A stretch of 64,000 nucleotides of DNA, from positions 1,924,501 to 1,988,500 of the forward strand of contig OZ014413.1 in the NCBI GenBank assembly GCA_963965975.1. The letters are read 5' to 3'. The first letter of the stretch is position 1, and each line of letters opens with the position of its first letter. Shown here piece after piece: positions 29,615 to 42,657 of this stretch. This DNA comes from Xestospongia bergquistia (taxonomy: Eukaryota > Porifera > Demospongiae > Haplosclerida > Petrosiidae). The notes under the pieces were generated by a model. That model was not told the origin of the DNA, made no database searches, and was given only the letters and a program-made list of their open reading frames with translations. Both the position numbers and the translations under genes were made by a program.

Positions 29615-30655
29615 CACCATTGTCCCACTTTGTATTGTATGTACATGTATTAACACCTGTTATCTATAAATGCGTCTTTTTTATTAGATCAGTATGCTCA
29701 GTAGTGTCTGTATAGTACTGAGTCAAAGAGTGACTTTTATTTGCTTTCATGATATCCCCATTCGTACAGTATTGTGATTGAGTTATTACATTGTTCCCTT
29801 GCCCCACCCCCTAGAACCTAGAGTATAGGGGCTACTATATAGAAAGAAACATAATTATAAAATGTCATTATGATGTCATTCTCGGCTTCATACTGAATCT
29901 GATCTCAATGTTTGTTATGTGAACAGAGAATTTGTCATAAAAATGCAAACTTTGGTGTGAAAGGTTTGACAAATACCTGGTTGAACATGAGGTACTGATC
30001 TGTATGTAGCTGTCATAATATTGTTACTATTTATAGTAACAATATTATGACAGTTACATACTAATCTAGGTAATAGTGTTACTATTTATAGTAACACAGG
30101 GTTATTTTGTCTTTACATAAAGGACAATGTGTGAACATGCATTGAAAAACTGTTATTTGATACCTTGACTTCTTTGCTAAATAGTATAACATCCAAACCG
30201 CCTCTTAAGAAACCAGCATGATTTATAATGACAGAAGAAAATGTTACTCTTAATTTTAAAAATGTCTTGTCTTACTTTTGCACTGTTTAAATAATTCGAT
30301 GACTCATTGTATTTTTTGTTTTATTTTATTCATTACTGCTATGCACTGTTATTTACTATGGTAATAAGACGTCTCAATACACCTTTTATTGATAGCATTG
30401 TTCAAAGTCAGTGTGGCTATACAACTCAATGATATAGAATTTTAACACTGTATTCGAATTCATGTAAATAATTCTTCTGTGGCAGTGCAGTGAAAGTTGT
30501 ATAGGATTGTACAGCAAGAATGCGGATGTAAAACATTCTGAGCACGTGTTTAGGCTCCTGCGGAAAAGGAAAGGAGGAAATTGTAAAAATGCAACAATTA
30601 AGTGCACATTGCATACAAGAATGCGTGTTCGTGAAGAGCAACCTTTTCTGAAAAA
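29615..30655. other. THOC2 3' flank and glycosyltransferase 1 upstream region
   Basis: No gene seen. It contains the perfect hairpin at 30011-30052 listed separately. The whole stretch recurs at 39516-40582. Confidence 0.5.
30011..30052. repeat. Perfect 19-bp hairpin
   Basis: Arms TGTCATAATATTGTTACTA and its exact reverse complement, loop TTTA. It lies about 400 bp after the THOC2 stop. The copy B counterpart (about 39902-39965) is expanded by TTTATAGTA units and no longer perfect, so strict structure is not conserved. Confidence 0.85.
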
Positions 30656-32067
30656 ATGAATATGAAATGGATGAGATGGGTCCTAGTAGCTTTCGCCATC
30701 AGCCTTTTATTATTTCTCTATTTAACTGTCGATTACTGGATACTACCTAATCGTTTCGCAGTTAACCGTTACGAATCAGCAGTCGTCAAACCTGGCTTCG
30801 CCATCAAGCCTCCTTTCTCATTTTCTGAACCCCAAGCCATTAAACCAATAAGAGAACTTGTAAAGATGAATTGGATGAAAGACCTGGCTGATATTCTCTC
30901 CAAAAGATCCTCTAAGCAAGTGATTTTCTTAATGGTGGAAAAAAAATATTTTGCAACACTATTGAACTGGTTAGTAGCATTTGAGATGAACACAAAAAAT
31001 CCCAAATTAGATGATATTCTGATTATTTCTCTTGATGAGAGGATTTGTAATATATTAAAAGATAAAGCAGAGTTGTCAACAGTGTGCCTCCATTTTGACC
31101 AGATAATCCGTCATTATAATATATTGTATAGAACAAAGTATCTTGCTACTTGGGACATTATCATTGTAAGAATGGCATTAGTTCGACTTTTAAATCATTG
31201 GGGCTATGATGTATTAGTTATTGATTTAGATGCTATAATAATGAAAGATCCCTTTCCACTACTTGATAAATATCCTGATGCAGATATTATCACTTCTTAT
31301 TCTATCTCAAGTTTACTTCCAAATATCCGTGGAATATGTTTTGGATTTCTTCTATTAAAGAGTACAGAAGAAATAGGTTAGATAATTTTTAAAAGAGAGT
31401 CCTACTTTGTTAATGTCTATAATCTATGTAGTCTACTGATTAATATAATAAATAACAGCAATCAACATATTTATCTGGTTTCTCAGGTTAAGAGACTATT
31501 TCATTGCCACAACTACTCTAGTGCCATGATTTGTCTGTAGTAATACTATAAGAGATTATAGTAATGATTATTCATAATAGTATAATTTAATTTTGCAAGG
31601 CCAGCCCCATTTCACTTTAAGCAAAGCTGTCCTCACAAGTCTAGATATAATTGTATTTTCTAGAATTTCTCTGGGAAATGGCAAGCAATCGAACTGAAGG
31701 TATCTGGAATGATCAAGTAAAATTATATGGTGTACTGGACCATGGAATGAACACAACATGGTCTTCAGATAAAGATTGCAATCCTCCGTCAACTTACAAT
31801 TATCATTGTAATATGACAGGTATCACTAATACTGGACTTAAGATTGTTATCTTATCACATGACCTGATATGTAGACGTTGTGACCCAATTAAGCATGACC
31901 AATACTATGTATGGCATAATTTTGGACGAAAAAGTCACAATATGAAGAAGCAAGCAGCTGAAAAAGGCTCAGTATGGTTTTTAAGAGAAGACTGGAAAGA
32001 GGTCACTGTTAATAGTCCAAACAAAGGAAGGAATTGGATTCATGATCTTAATGTTTCTCATCGTTAA
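30656..32067 (+). CDS. Type-II membrane glycosyltransferase-like protein 1 (DxD), two exons
   Basis: Exons 30656-31376 and 31664-32067, phase 1 join (GAA), 374 residues. A short cytosolic start is followed by one TM (residues about 8-27). The lumenal part has LLNWLVAFEMNTKNPKLDDI, VRMALVRLLNHWGYDVLVID and LDAIIMKDPFPLL. The D-L-D triad before a KDPFPLL-type turn is the DxD metal/nucleotide-sugar site of the nucleotide-diphospho-sugar transferase group (GT77-like, Pfam Nucleotid_trans). Exon 2 starts EFLWEMASNRTEGIWNDQ and has conserved CxxC (ICRRC) and YVWHN. Predicted Golgi enzyme; donor and acceptor unknown. Same-strand neighbour 32758 is a paralogue. Confidence 0.72.
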
Positions 32068-32757
32068 TTTATCCTAATACCACTTGTACTTTCATAACAA
32101 TTAACATCATTATTAACTTTTATGTCCTGATACAAACAAAGTTAATGTTCGCTGCATGTACATGCAGAGTATAGTTACATGTATACATACATATATCCCA
32201 CCCATTTAACAGTTAAACACAATATGTTATTGATTTAATGTTATGCTGTTAAGTTCCTAAGTCTGTTAACTATATTTTTACTTACAATATCCTTCATATT
32301 AATAATGATCTATCTTGTAGGCCCTAAACTATGATTATAGTCTATGTAATAACTGTTAGTTACACAGTACAATATTAATATAAAGACTACCGAACACATA
32401 GTTCTCACTATGTTATGTTTAACTGAAATGGCACTTATGCATGTAGAGATACTGTGCAGAACATATCCAATTGTCATAACTTATATTGTTTAACCCCTCC
32501 TCTCTGCCTCTCCCTCTATATATATATATTTGTGCTGTATCTCATGTTTAGTCATTTCATACATAGCTAGTTGCTGCCTGCTGGGCTCAGTGTACCACTG
32601 TATAGCCTGATAGAAGTTTAGACTATTTAGTATTAATTTTTCTTGAACAATATGGTGAGGCAGGGTTCAGTATTAATTTTTAATTAACTATGTGTTACTA
32701 TTGCAAAATTGTAATTAGTTTTGACAAGGAGACAAAGTAGCCCTAGACGCTTGAAAC
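32068..32757. other. Spacer between glycosyltransferase-like genes 1 and 2
   Basis: No gene seen. It recurs at about 42002-42640, where a fold-back element was inserted near the end. Confidence 0.5.
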
Positions 32758-34515
32758 ATGAGAAAGATCTTAAGATTGCTGTGTAGAAAAAACAATCGAA
32801 AGTGGATATTACTAGTGGTTGTCATTTGTGTTATAGTGCTACTCTTTTTAACTGTCGAATCTTGGATACTACCTGACCGCTTTACAGTTAGTCGTTATGA
32901 CTCAGCAGTCGTCAAACCTGGCTTTGCCATCAAGCCTCCTTTCTCTTTTTCTGAACCCCAAGCCATTAAACCAGTAAGAGAACTTCTAGAGATGCATTGG
33001 ATTAAAGACCTGACTGATATTCTCTCCAAGAGATCCTCTAAGCAAGTGATTTTGTTAATAGTAGACAGAGAATATTATGCATCACTATTAAACTGGTTAG
33101 TAGCATTTGAGATGAACACAAAAAATCCCAAATTAGACGATATTCTGATTATCTCTTTTGACGAGAGGATTTGTAATATATTAAAAGATAAAGCAGACTT
33201 ATCAACAATGTGCCTCCATTTTGACCAGATAATCCGTCATTATAATATATTGTACAGCACAAAGTATCTTGCCAATTGGGACATTATCATTGTAAGAATG
33301 GTATTAGTTCGACTTTTAAATCATTGGGGCTATAATGTATTAGTCATTGATTTAGATGCTATAATACTGAAAGATCCCTTTCCACTACTTGATAAATATC
33401 CTGATGCAGATATTATCACTTCTTATTCAATCACAAGTTTACGTCCAAATGTCCGTGGAATATGTTTTGGATTTCTCCTATTAAAGAGTACAGAAAAAGT
33501 TGGTAAGTTACTATCTGAACCACAAAGGAAGCAAATTGACCTTATTATACCAGTTATAATAACTGTTATCACAGATAATGTTGTTAGTATAACTATGTAT
33601 AATGTATTGTAAGTATTACATAGTTACACATGACACTATTCACATAGATGAATTGGAATAGAGAGGAGAGATACCAAAAGCTTTTATGGTCTACTAGCTA
33701 TGAGTTGTATGTGGTCTATAGTACTCTCTACATATATAAGATGATTTTAGTGTGATATAGTACCAGCTTCTAGATCCCCTTCAGTTCTTATGTGCCTATG
33801 AAGTACTATATATCACAATTTTTTGAGGCACATAAATTTCATAGCAACAGTAAATATATTCCATGAATTTTTTATTCAAATTATGGTTAACCCCAAACAT
33901 ATTTGAATATTGTACTATGCTGGTCTTGTTATATTAACATAGATCACTCAGTATGTTATTATCAATGATCTGGGAGTGACATATAATTGTCATGTTAACC
34001 TATAATCCCTCCTAATAATATCATGTTATTATATTTTTATTATAAACCTAATTCAATAGTTATATAACTAACAAGGAATACTGACTGTGTAACTTTATTT
34101 TAAAACAATAGAATATCTCTGGGAAGTTTTAAGTAATCGTACTGAAGGCATTTGGAATGATCAAGTAAAGTTATATGGTGCACTTAATCATGGAATGAAG
34201 ACTATATGGACTCCTGACAAAGATTGTAATCCACCTTCAACTTACAATCATCATTGCACTTTGACGGGTATCGCTAATACTGGACTTAAGGTTATTATCT
34301 TGTCACATGATCTAATATGTAGAAGTTGTATACCAGCAAAGCGTGATCAATATTATGTGTGGCATAACAATGGTCGTAAAAATCGTTTGATGAAACAGCA
34401 AGCTGCCAAGAAAGGCTCAGCATGGTTTTTGAGACAAGACTGGATGCAAATTGCAGGTAACAGTAAAAGCAAAGGAAGAGAATGGATTCGTGAACTAAGT
34501 ATTTCAAATGTATAG
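32758..34515 (+). CDS. Type-II membrane glycosyltransferase-like protein 2, two exons
   Basis: Exons 32758-33502 and 34112-34515, phase 1 join, 382 residues. N-terminal TM at about residues 17-33, then SFSEPQAIKPVRELLEMHW, LDAIILKDPFPLL with the DxD site, and exon 2 EYLWEVLSNRTEGIWNDQ, ICRSC and YYVWHNNGRKNR. Paralogue of gene 1; the N-terminus and exon 2 differ most. Donor GTAAGT is better than gene 1's GTTAGA. Family and localisation as gene 1; substrate unknown. Confidence 0.72.
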
Positions 34516-35568
34516 ATTAAACTATTCAAATATTTTGTAATTTATTATACTTGGAAGTATTTGTTTACTTTACCAGGGGAAGACACCATTTTGATTTGAC
34601 TTTGAAATTTGATCAATTACACTAGTGTAGTTACCATGGACCTTTGATTCTTTCATTAGCCTCTATCAGACATACGTTAAGCACTTGAGTTCTTGTGGTT
34701 GAAACCATTTTAAGCACATTTTGAAGTGCTTGAATTGCTTTCAAATTAAGTGCTTATATTTGAACTTGTGCTTCTGTACCTTGTACTGTTAGTGATTTCA
34801 AATGCTTTATTTTATAAGCTCTTCTACTTTGCACTATGTTATTTGGAATTTTATCAATCAATGTGTCATCCTTTGGCATATAAAGGTGCCAATGTGTGAA
34901 TGTAAAGTGGATCTTTTACATAGTCAGACCTTAATACAAATCAAGCAACACATGATATATGAATGTATATGAAGACAGTGACTAGTGAGCTGGGTCAATC
35001 AGTTGCTAGTGTTTCATTTCAAGAATATAAAGTTAGCTATTTGCTTGTGTGTGACAATTTTATTTTATGCTATAATATAGTGTTGAACCATTCAAAATTA
35101 TTGCAGAAGATATGTATAGACTTTTAATGAATTCATCATTGTAACATAGTGGTTGTTATAACTTACCAAAGTGTTTGGACTCTCTATGAATAACCTCATA
35201 ATTAACAAAGTTGTTATAACTTACCAAAATGGGGCATTTAAACTTTCATTATACATGTATCATTGACATATGTCTTAAAATCACATTAATTTTATATGTG
35301 ATGCTTACTAAACCCACATAACTTTGGTAAGTTATATTCTGAACCATTTTATTATGTCACATGTTAATCTGGTATATTGAAGATGATTATATGTAAGTTA
35401 TTAGCTAACAGAAAACTTAGAGAGATATTTTGATGAACAATGAACACCCAACAAAATATGCTATTATGAAGACTACATGTACAACGTTAAAGAATATGCA
35501 TAATAATAGCAAAAACAATATTAATCCAATCACACATTCACTTCAGTTAGTATTCAAGAAGCCCTTCA
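34516..35568. other. Spacer with paired ACTTACCAAA / TTTGGTAAGT repeats
   Basis: No gene seen. TTATAACTTACCAAA occurs twice (about 35158 and 35216) and its inverse TTTGGTAAGTTATA once (about 35322), so fold-back pairing is possible. The same arrangement recurs at about 44083-44265. Confidence 0.5.
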
Positions 35569-35874
35569 TTAACATTTAAGTAGCGTATCAGTCACAATAC
35601 CTACTCCAGCACCAATAGAACTTCCAACAGTAGCCACAGTTGCTGTTCCTGTAGGACAAAATCCAGCAGCCCCAATTGATTGAAGTGTAGCCACAACACC
35701 ACCTGTAGCAGTTGGAGCTGTTGCAGACATCATAGATGAAGCTGCAGTTCCACCTATGATACTGCTACTGCTAAAACCAAGACCGCCCACTACTAGAGGA
35801 GCTGCAAATATCAATGCAGCACCTCCTATCACTGCAGTACCCCCAATGATTGCAGCAGCCTTAAGATAATTCAT
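35569..35874 (-). CDS. ISG12/IFI6-27-like small hydrophobic protein
   Basis: 101 residues, Gly/Ala-rich and hydrophobic: AAAIIGGTAVIGGAALIF, then SSMMSATAPTATGGVVATLQ, SIGAAGF and a GIVTDTLLKC end. The order [S/A]xMMSAxA...GGVVATLQSxGAAG is the signature of the ISG12/IFI27/IFI6 family. Vertebrate members act at mitochondria or the nuclear envelope in innate immunity and apoptosis; invertebrate roles are unclear. The ATG lies 2 nt after TTTATAATTCCAG, a good 3' splice site, so a noncoding first exon upstream is likely. Two relics lie at 44546 and 45210. Confidence 0.75.
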   Translation of the reverse strand: MNYLKAAAIIGGTAVIGGAALIFAAPLVVGGLGFSSSSIIGGTAASSMMSATAPTATGGVVATLQSIGAAGFCPTGTATVATVGSSIGAGVGIVTDTLLKC

Positions 35875-36436
35875 TTCTGGAATTATAAAAGAATTTTATA
35901 TTAAGGGCATGTCTTAAATATTAGGCCCAATAATAACCCTACTAATTTCTAATAACAACGGGAGACACTACTTAAAATTACCAACCAGTCTCTATTACCT
36001 TATTAGTTAGTTACTTAATAACTAATTAAAGCACCTTTAGTATTTTGTTTAATAATTTCAAATAGATGATTTGGAATAGTTGACTAGCCATACCATTATA
36101 GTATTAACCAATACACCCAAGATATACAGCAAAGTATTTGAACTTCCTACCTCATAATAAGAAAAAAAATTGCACATACAATGAACCTCACCACTGTCAT
36201 CATAGGCTTAATATTATCTAATTAAATCAACATCATTATATGGACAATTGCTAATAATAAGGGTATTGACTGACATTTGTTAGGATGTATGTGATATGGC
36301 AATAGACCGCATTGCTACAGTAATATCCAATCTAACAGGCCATCACACATAGCAATAAGGATCAATTTGAATGGGGATATTAATTTCAGATAGCTTATAA
36401 GGTTTTTGTCAAGAATTTGGCTATATATGATCTTAC
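35875..36436. other. Upstream region of the ISG12-like gene
   Basis: AT-rich; no coding signal. Probably holds the first noncoding exon and promoter of the ISG12-like gene; I cannot place them. Confidence 0.35.
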
Positions 36437-36726
36437 CAATAATGTTAAGAGTGATTGTAGATTTATTAACACTTCCATCACTACAAGTCAAAGAGACCTG
36501 ACTAGTAACATTGATTGTAGCAGTAGAGGAAAAGTTACATTTTTTAGTTGTATAGTGAAGTTTCCCAACATTGCCTTAGGGTGACTGACATTAATAACTT
36601 TAGTTTTATTAGTAAGTTCATTCTTCCAGACTATAATTGTATAGACTTGTTTGATAGACATGTGAAAATAACTGTTGTTCTGGGACACACTGTAGTATTA
36701 TGAGAATCATTTGTGTTATAGTGTTA
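36437..36726 (-). pseudogene. Orphan decayed Ig-like exon of the Ig/FN3 receptor family
   Basis: On the minus strand a CT-rich tract ending CTCTCCCCAG is followed by TAACACTATAACACAAATGA. This parallels the (CT)n-CCTCAG-TGACACTAACTC start of the intact Ig exon at 62857. It then reads TVCPRTTVIFTCLSNKS, shifts frame at TATACAATTATAG (stop), resumes as IIVWKNE, and ends SSTATINVTSQVSLTCSDGS...NIIG at a GTAAGA donor. Length, both cysteines and both splice sites match the 62857 exon. No other receptor exon lies next to it, so it is a stray relic. Confidence 0.75.
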
Positions 36727-36884
36727 CTGGGGAGAGAGAGAAAGAGAGAGTGGGTGCAAATATGTAAAGCCAACTAGAAGCCAAAAAGTATCTTTAATTT
36801 GTAGATTATTGCCAAATCTTACTACTTGAACTTAACTAATCAAGTTAGTTCAGTTGAAATAATAAACTCTTGTCCATAACTTCA

Positions 36885-37244
36885 ATTGAAGTATTAATTA
36901 ATGGGTGTGGTATCAGACACGTGTTATAAACACAATTCAAGGAGTACGGCTAGCTGCTATTCACATGAATCCATGGTAAGAGGGTACCATATATACAAAA
37001 AAATCTGGGAGGCAGTTGACAGAGAAGTACTTCATTGTAAAAGAGAAAGAAATAACCGACATGATCCCTTTGCAGTAGCCATTACTTATCAAGGACAACA
37101 CCATAATAATTTTCTTGAAACCCACGTGTTTACACGCTGTTATTGAGATCACGTGATTATGCGTGGGTGGAATGAAAGTTAAATTTCGTGATAAAACACA
37201 GCGCAGCGAAATTAAATCCCCTACGAAAATTTATACCCTTACGG
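36885..37244 (+). mobile_element. HIRAN-fragment MITE, second copy, truncated at one end
   Basis: Matches the 15142-15540 element in opposite orientation from TGAAGTATTAATTAATGGGT to the terminal CCCTTACGG + TA, but lacks about 110 bp of the other end. Its internal frame is better preserved: MVRGYHIYKKIWEAVDREVL then HCKRERNNRHDPFAVAI at about 36973-37082. The N-R-H-D-P-[FY]-A-V-A core is what HIRAN domains show. Confidence 0.75.
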
Positions 37245-37320
37245 TATATAAAGTATTTCATGATCAGTTTGGACACAAATGGTACCATATGATATATTGT
37301 TATTATTATATATATATATA

Positions 37321-37793
37321 TGTAGACGCCGGTTAATTGAGATGCCACGGGGAAGGGTCCATTAACCGACTATCCCTATTATCCAGCTTCCGGTTTACAG
37401 CTAATAATAATTAATAAATTTAATTAAGTATTATTAAAACTTGGGTAGCAATGAATTTAAAAATATATGAATCTAGTGTTGTCTGTTTCTTGGCTGCTAA
37501 TACTTCTTGATAAATCGTGCTTTCAATTTGTGTTGTACCAGGCAATTAGAATTCCTGACGTTTTCTGACAAAGAAAAATCCCTTCGCTTTGCTATTTTCA
37601 CTTGTTCTCACCTAGTTTACTAACAATTAGCACGTGGTCAGACCAGTCAAGTCCAGTTTTGTACCGTAATATTTTGTCCCAATTAACCGGCTTAGCATCC
37701 ATTCAAAAGGTGAAATTTGTACAGGAATGAAATCTATCCCATTTAACCGGAAATCCCTATTAACCGAGTACCAATTAACCGGCATCTACTGTA
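37321..37793. mobile_element. Pogo/Tigger-like MITE, complete (copy B)
   Basis: Left end TGTAGACGCCGGTTAATTGA; right end, reversed, CAGTAGATGCCGGTTAATTG; both sit in TA-rich flanks. Inner sub-terminal repeats TTAACCGGAAATCCCTATTA are present. CAGTAGA-type ends and a TA target fit the pogo/Tigger group. It lies at the left edge of segmental copy B, as its partner does in copy A. Confidence 0.65.
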
Positions 37794-37914
37794 TATGTAT
37801 GTATATATATATATATATATATATTTATGTATGTATATATGTATATATATTATAGATGAATGGATGGATTGATTGAAAAAACATTGAAGGAAATACAAAT
37901 ATTATCATTTGCAG

Positions 37915-39515
37915 GAAAAGAAATGTATTTTGAAATTTATCAAGACCAATAAAATTAACATAAGCAAGAAAAGACCCAAGGTATTCTATTTACATGTACA
38001 TGTTATCAGGACCCGATACCTTGCAAAGGAGGGAAGAGCATGCAACTGCCATTCAAAAACACCACTATAACATTATACAAACCACAGAGTAGTCTGTTCA
38101 TGACCATATATGAAATATTAAGGCTATGGCCTCCCAATGTTACTTATACATTGACTATGGCATGAAGTAGTAGAAGAACAGGTACAAACTTAGAGAATGA
38201 AATACTTCTTAAGACAAACGAAAAATACCTTTAGTCTAATAATACATTTATTAAATTTAACTTAACTTTCTCAACTATAACTAACTAAAATTATACAAAA
38301 GGTAAACTAAAACAACACTATTATAAGTTGAACATTTTATATATTGTTGTTTGGACATGATTAACTTGATCTTCACCAGGGATTGAGCACTGTTGTAATA
38401 AAAAACATTTACTTGATGGTGCTATAACTTTCCCATCTAATAATATCTCCTAGTATTAACAGCATCTTCTCTTATCAGATATAGCTAATATTGATAGCTC
38501 AATAAGGAGTTTACTACAAAGAAAGTGTGCTATGATAAACAGTTAGGAGGAAGGGTCATAAGTACCCAAATATTTAATAATTATTACAGTGTACCACGTG
38601 ATCTGGTTTAACTTGTTACTTCAATCTTATATTGAGCCATTGTATCTAGAGCATAATATTTACAGTAGTATGTGGTCATTTCAGGGGGGGGGGGGAGGGT
38701 TCTTGTATTTAACTACAACTTAAATTAACATTTAGTTGGTCTAGTAACATTTATTAGAACTATCATTAGTAGCTCTTATTTCATTAACAGTCATTATTGT
38801 CAAATTAAATATAGAACAGTAAAAGATAGTTGTATGGAATAATTGCTATTTGATTGTTTCATTTTATGATAATACTAATGAATAATACAAGTATGATATA
38901 TAAGTTTTAATGTGTGTGCTGAAGATAATGAAATTACTAAAGTTTAAAATAAAATAATAATGGCATTGTACTATCATATATGTGATGAAAATAGTAACAT
39001 TGGAGATGCATACTGTTCACTATTGTATTCAAAGAAAGATCTGTTTTTCCTAAAAGGATTGCGTCACCAGTATTCAGTGTTACTATTTTTATCCTTTATG
39101 AGTACATCAAATGATTGCTATGATGTAATAATGATGTAATGTCTATCACCTTGTTAACATGTTGTGTTCCTGTCTTTGCAAGTTCAACTTCATATATAAT
39201 TACTAGTATAAGTAGAACATATAAATAGTGCAATTTAGGTCAGTGTGATAGGGAAATTTGAAATACATATTCGTTAGGTTAGAGTGTACCAGCTGTGTAT
39301 GATGATGCGTTGTCCCTATTCCTGTAATTCTGCTTTGATTTTATATTTCTAGTTTTGATAAAATCAGCTGGCTTATACTAATGTTATTTTATTACAATAG
39401 AATTGCTTTAAAACTTAACACTATGTCATTTGTTAATTGTTCTTAATTAATTTCTTTGTAGAGTCCTATCAATGATAATAAAGATAACAAGACCAAGAAA
39501 CAGTATCCCTCATAA
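37915..39515 (+). pseudogene. Duplicated THOC2 exons 37 and 38 (orphan)
   Basis: Exon-37 copy 37915-37980 and exon-38 copy 39462-39515, separated by a copy of intron 37. Both still have TTTGCAG/TTTGTAG acceptors, a GTATTC donor and an open frame through PSINDN... to the TAA. Exon 38 copy has a 3-nt in-frame insertion. Substitutions in exon 37 copy are mostly amino-acid changing (R to C, E to N, D to N, G to S), as expected without selection. No upstream THOC2 exons exist here. Confidence 0.85.
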
Positions 39516-40582
39516 CACCATTGTCCCACTTTGTATTGTATGTACATGTATTAACACCTGCTATCTATAAATGTGTCTTATTAGATCAGTATGCTCAGTA
39601 CTGTGTCTGTGTAGTACTGAGTTGAAGAGTGACATTTGCTTTCATGATATCCCCACTCGTACAGTATTGTGATTGAGTTATTATATTGTTCCCTGGCCCC
39701 ACCCCTAGAACCTAGAGTATAGTGGCTACTATATAGAAAGAAACATAATTATAAAATGTTGTCATTCTCGGCTTATACTGAACCTGATCTCAATGTTTGT
39801 TATGTGAACAGAGAATTTCACATAAAAATGCAAACTTCGGTAGTGAAAGGTTTGACAAATACCTGGTTGAACCTGATGTCCTCTAATACTGATCTGTATG
39901 TAGCCATCATAATATTGTTACTATTTATAGTAATTTATAGTATTTATAGTAATACTATTATGACAGTATAGTAATACTATTACTATGTAATAGTGTTACT
40001 ATTTATATGGTTATTTTCGTCCTTACATAAAGACAGCACGTAAACATGCATTGAAAACTGTTATTTGATACCTTGACTTCTTTGCTAAATAGTATAACAT
40101 CCAAACTGCCTCTTAAGAAACCAGCATGATTTATATTGACAGAAAAAAATGTTACTTTTAATTTTTAAAATGTCTTGTCTTACTTTTGCACTGTTTAAAT
40201 AATTCAATGACTCATTGTATTTTTTGCTTTATTTTATTCATTACTGCTATGCACTGTTATTTAGTATGGTAATAAGATGTCTCAATACACCTTTTATTGA
40301 TAGCATTGTCCAAAGTCAGTGAGGCGGCTATACAACTCAATGAATTTTAACACTGTATTCGAATTAATTCTTCTGTGGCAGTGTAGTGCTCGGACGAAAG
40401 TTGTGTAGGATTAATAGGATTAGTAGGATTGTACAGCAGGAATATAGAACATTCTGAGCACGTGTTAAGGCTCTATCGGAAAAGGAAAAGGAGGAACTTG
40501 TTAAGTGCATCGCAACAACGTAACAATTAAGTGCATATTACATACAAGAATGCGTTGCTCGCGGAGAGCAATCTTTTCAAAA
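39516..40582. other. Copy B spacer before glycosyltransferase 3
   Basis: Counterpart of 29615-30655; no gene seen. An in-frame ATG at 40505 could add 26 residues to the next gene, but the paralogue lacks it. Confidence 0.45.
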
Positions 40583-42001
40583 ATGAATATGAAATGGATG
40601 AGATGGGTCCTAGTAGCTTTCGCCATCAGCCTTTTATTATTTCTCTATTTAACTGTCGATTTCTGGATACTACCTAATCGTTTCGCAGTTAACCGTTACG
40701 AATCAGCAGTCGTCAAACCTGGCTTTGCCATCAAGCCTCCTTTCTCATTTTCTGAACCCCAAGCCATTAAACCAATAAGAGAACTTGTAAAGATGAATTG
40801 GATGAAAGACCTGGCTGATGTTCTCTCCAAGAGATCCTCCAAGCAAGTGATTTTCTTAATAGTGGAAAAAGAATATTTTGCATCACTATTGAACTGGTTA
40901 GTAGCATTTGAGATGAACACAAAAAATCCCAAATTAGATGATATTCTGATTATTTCTCTTGATGAGAGGATTTGTAATATATTAAAAGATAAAGCAGAGT
41001 TGTCAACAGTGTGCCTCCATTTTGACCAGATAATTCGTCATTATAATATACTGTATAGAACAAAGTATCTTGCTACTTGGGACATTATCATTGTAAGAAT
41101 GGCTTTTGTTCGACTTTTAAATCATTGGGGCTATAATGTATTAGTCATTGATTTAGATGCTATAATACTGAAAGATCCTTTTCCACTACTTGATAAATAT
41201 CCTGATGTAGATATTATCACTTCTTATTCAATTACAAGTTTACTTCCAAATGTCCGTGGAATATGTTTTGGATTTCTCCTATTAAAGAGTACAGAAGAAA
41301 TAGGTTAGATAATTTTTAAAAGAGAGTCCTACTTTGTTAATGTCTATAATCTATATAATATATGCAGATTAATATAAATAACAGCAATCAGCATATTTAT
41401 CTGGTTTCTCAGGTTAAGAGACTATTTCATTGCCACAACTACTCTAGTGCCATGATTTGTATATTCTCTGTAGTAATGCTATAAGGGATTATACTTAATG
41501 ATTATTCATAATAATATAATTTAGTTTTGCGAGGCCAGCCTCATTTCACTTTAAGCAAAGCTGTCCTCATAAGTCTAGATATAATTATATTTTTTAGAAT
41601 TTCTCTGGGAGATGGCAAGCAATCGAACTGAAGGTATCTGGAATGATCAAGTAAAACTGTATGGTGTACTGGACCATGGAATGAACACAATATGGACTTC
41701 AGATAAAGATTGTAATCCACCCTCAACTTACAATTATCATTGTAATATGACAGGTATCACCAATACTGGACTTAAGATTGTTATCTTATCACATGACCTA
41801 ATATGTAGACGTTGTGACCCAATTAAGCGAGACCAATACTATGTATGGCATAATGATGGACGAAAAAGTCACAATATGAAGAAGCAAGCAGCTGAAAAAG
41901 GCTCAGTATGGTTTTTAAGAGAAGACTGGAAAGAGGTTGCTGTTAATAGTCCAAACAAAGGAAGGAGTTGGATTCATGATCTTAATGTTTCTCATCGTTA
42001 A
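40583..42001 (+). CDS. Type-II membrane glycosyltransferase-like protein 3, two exons
   Basis: Exons 40583-41303 and 41598-42001, 374 residues, the copy B counterpart of gene 1 and nearly identical to it. DxD region LDAIILKDPFPLL; TM at residues about 8-27; ICRRC and YYVWHNDGRK in exon 2. I chose the start at 40583 because it aligns with gene 1's MNMKWMRW. All sites are intact, so probably functional. Confidence 0.72.
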
Positions 42002-42657
42002 TTTATCCTAATACCACTTGTACTTCCATTAACAATTAACATCATTATTACCTTTTTATGTCCTGATAGAAATGTCACTAGTACTGCATATGCATGCATA
42101 CATATACCCTGCCTGTTTTAACAGTTAAAGACAATATGTTATTGATTTAATATTATAATGTTATATTCCTAAGTCTATTAACTATATTTTTACTTACAAT
42201 ACCCTTTATATTATATCTTGTAGGCCTAAACTATGCTAATAGTTTATGTAATTCACAAGACTACTGAACACATGGTTGTCACAATGTTGTATTGAACTGA
42301 AATTGCACTAATGCATGTACAGTTACTGTGCAGAACATATCCAATTGTCATAACTTAAAATATATTTATTGTTTGGCCTCTCCTCTCCCCCTGAGATATG
42401 GCACCATTCACATATGGCATATTTTTTTCTATACATTTGTGCTGTCTCTCAGATGTTTAGTCATTTCATACATAGAGATAGCTAGTTGCTGCCTGCTGGG
42501 CTCAGTACCACTGTATAGACTGATAGAAGTCTAGACTGTTAATTTTGTCTTGACTAATTGTTTTACAGTGCGTTCAGTATTAATTTTTAATTAATTAATA
42601 TGTGTTGCTATTGCAAAAATGCAATCAATTTTGCTAAGGGTACTATAGAGGTAGAAT
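42002..42657. other. Spacer, copy B
   Basis: Matches 32068-32700; no gene seen. It ends at the fold-back insertion. Confidence 0.45.

Noticed and set aside
40505-40582. 26-residue N-terminal extension of glycosyltransferase 3
   Set aside because: Absent in gene 1, basic and Cys-rich, and not aligned with the TM-first start of the family.
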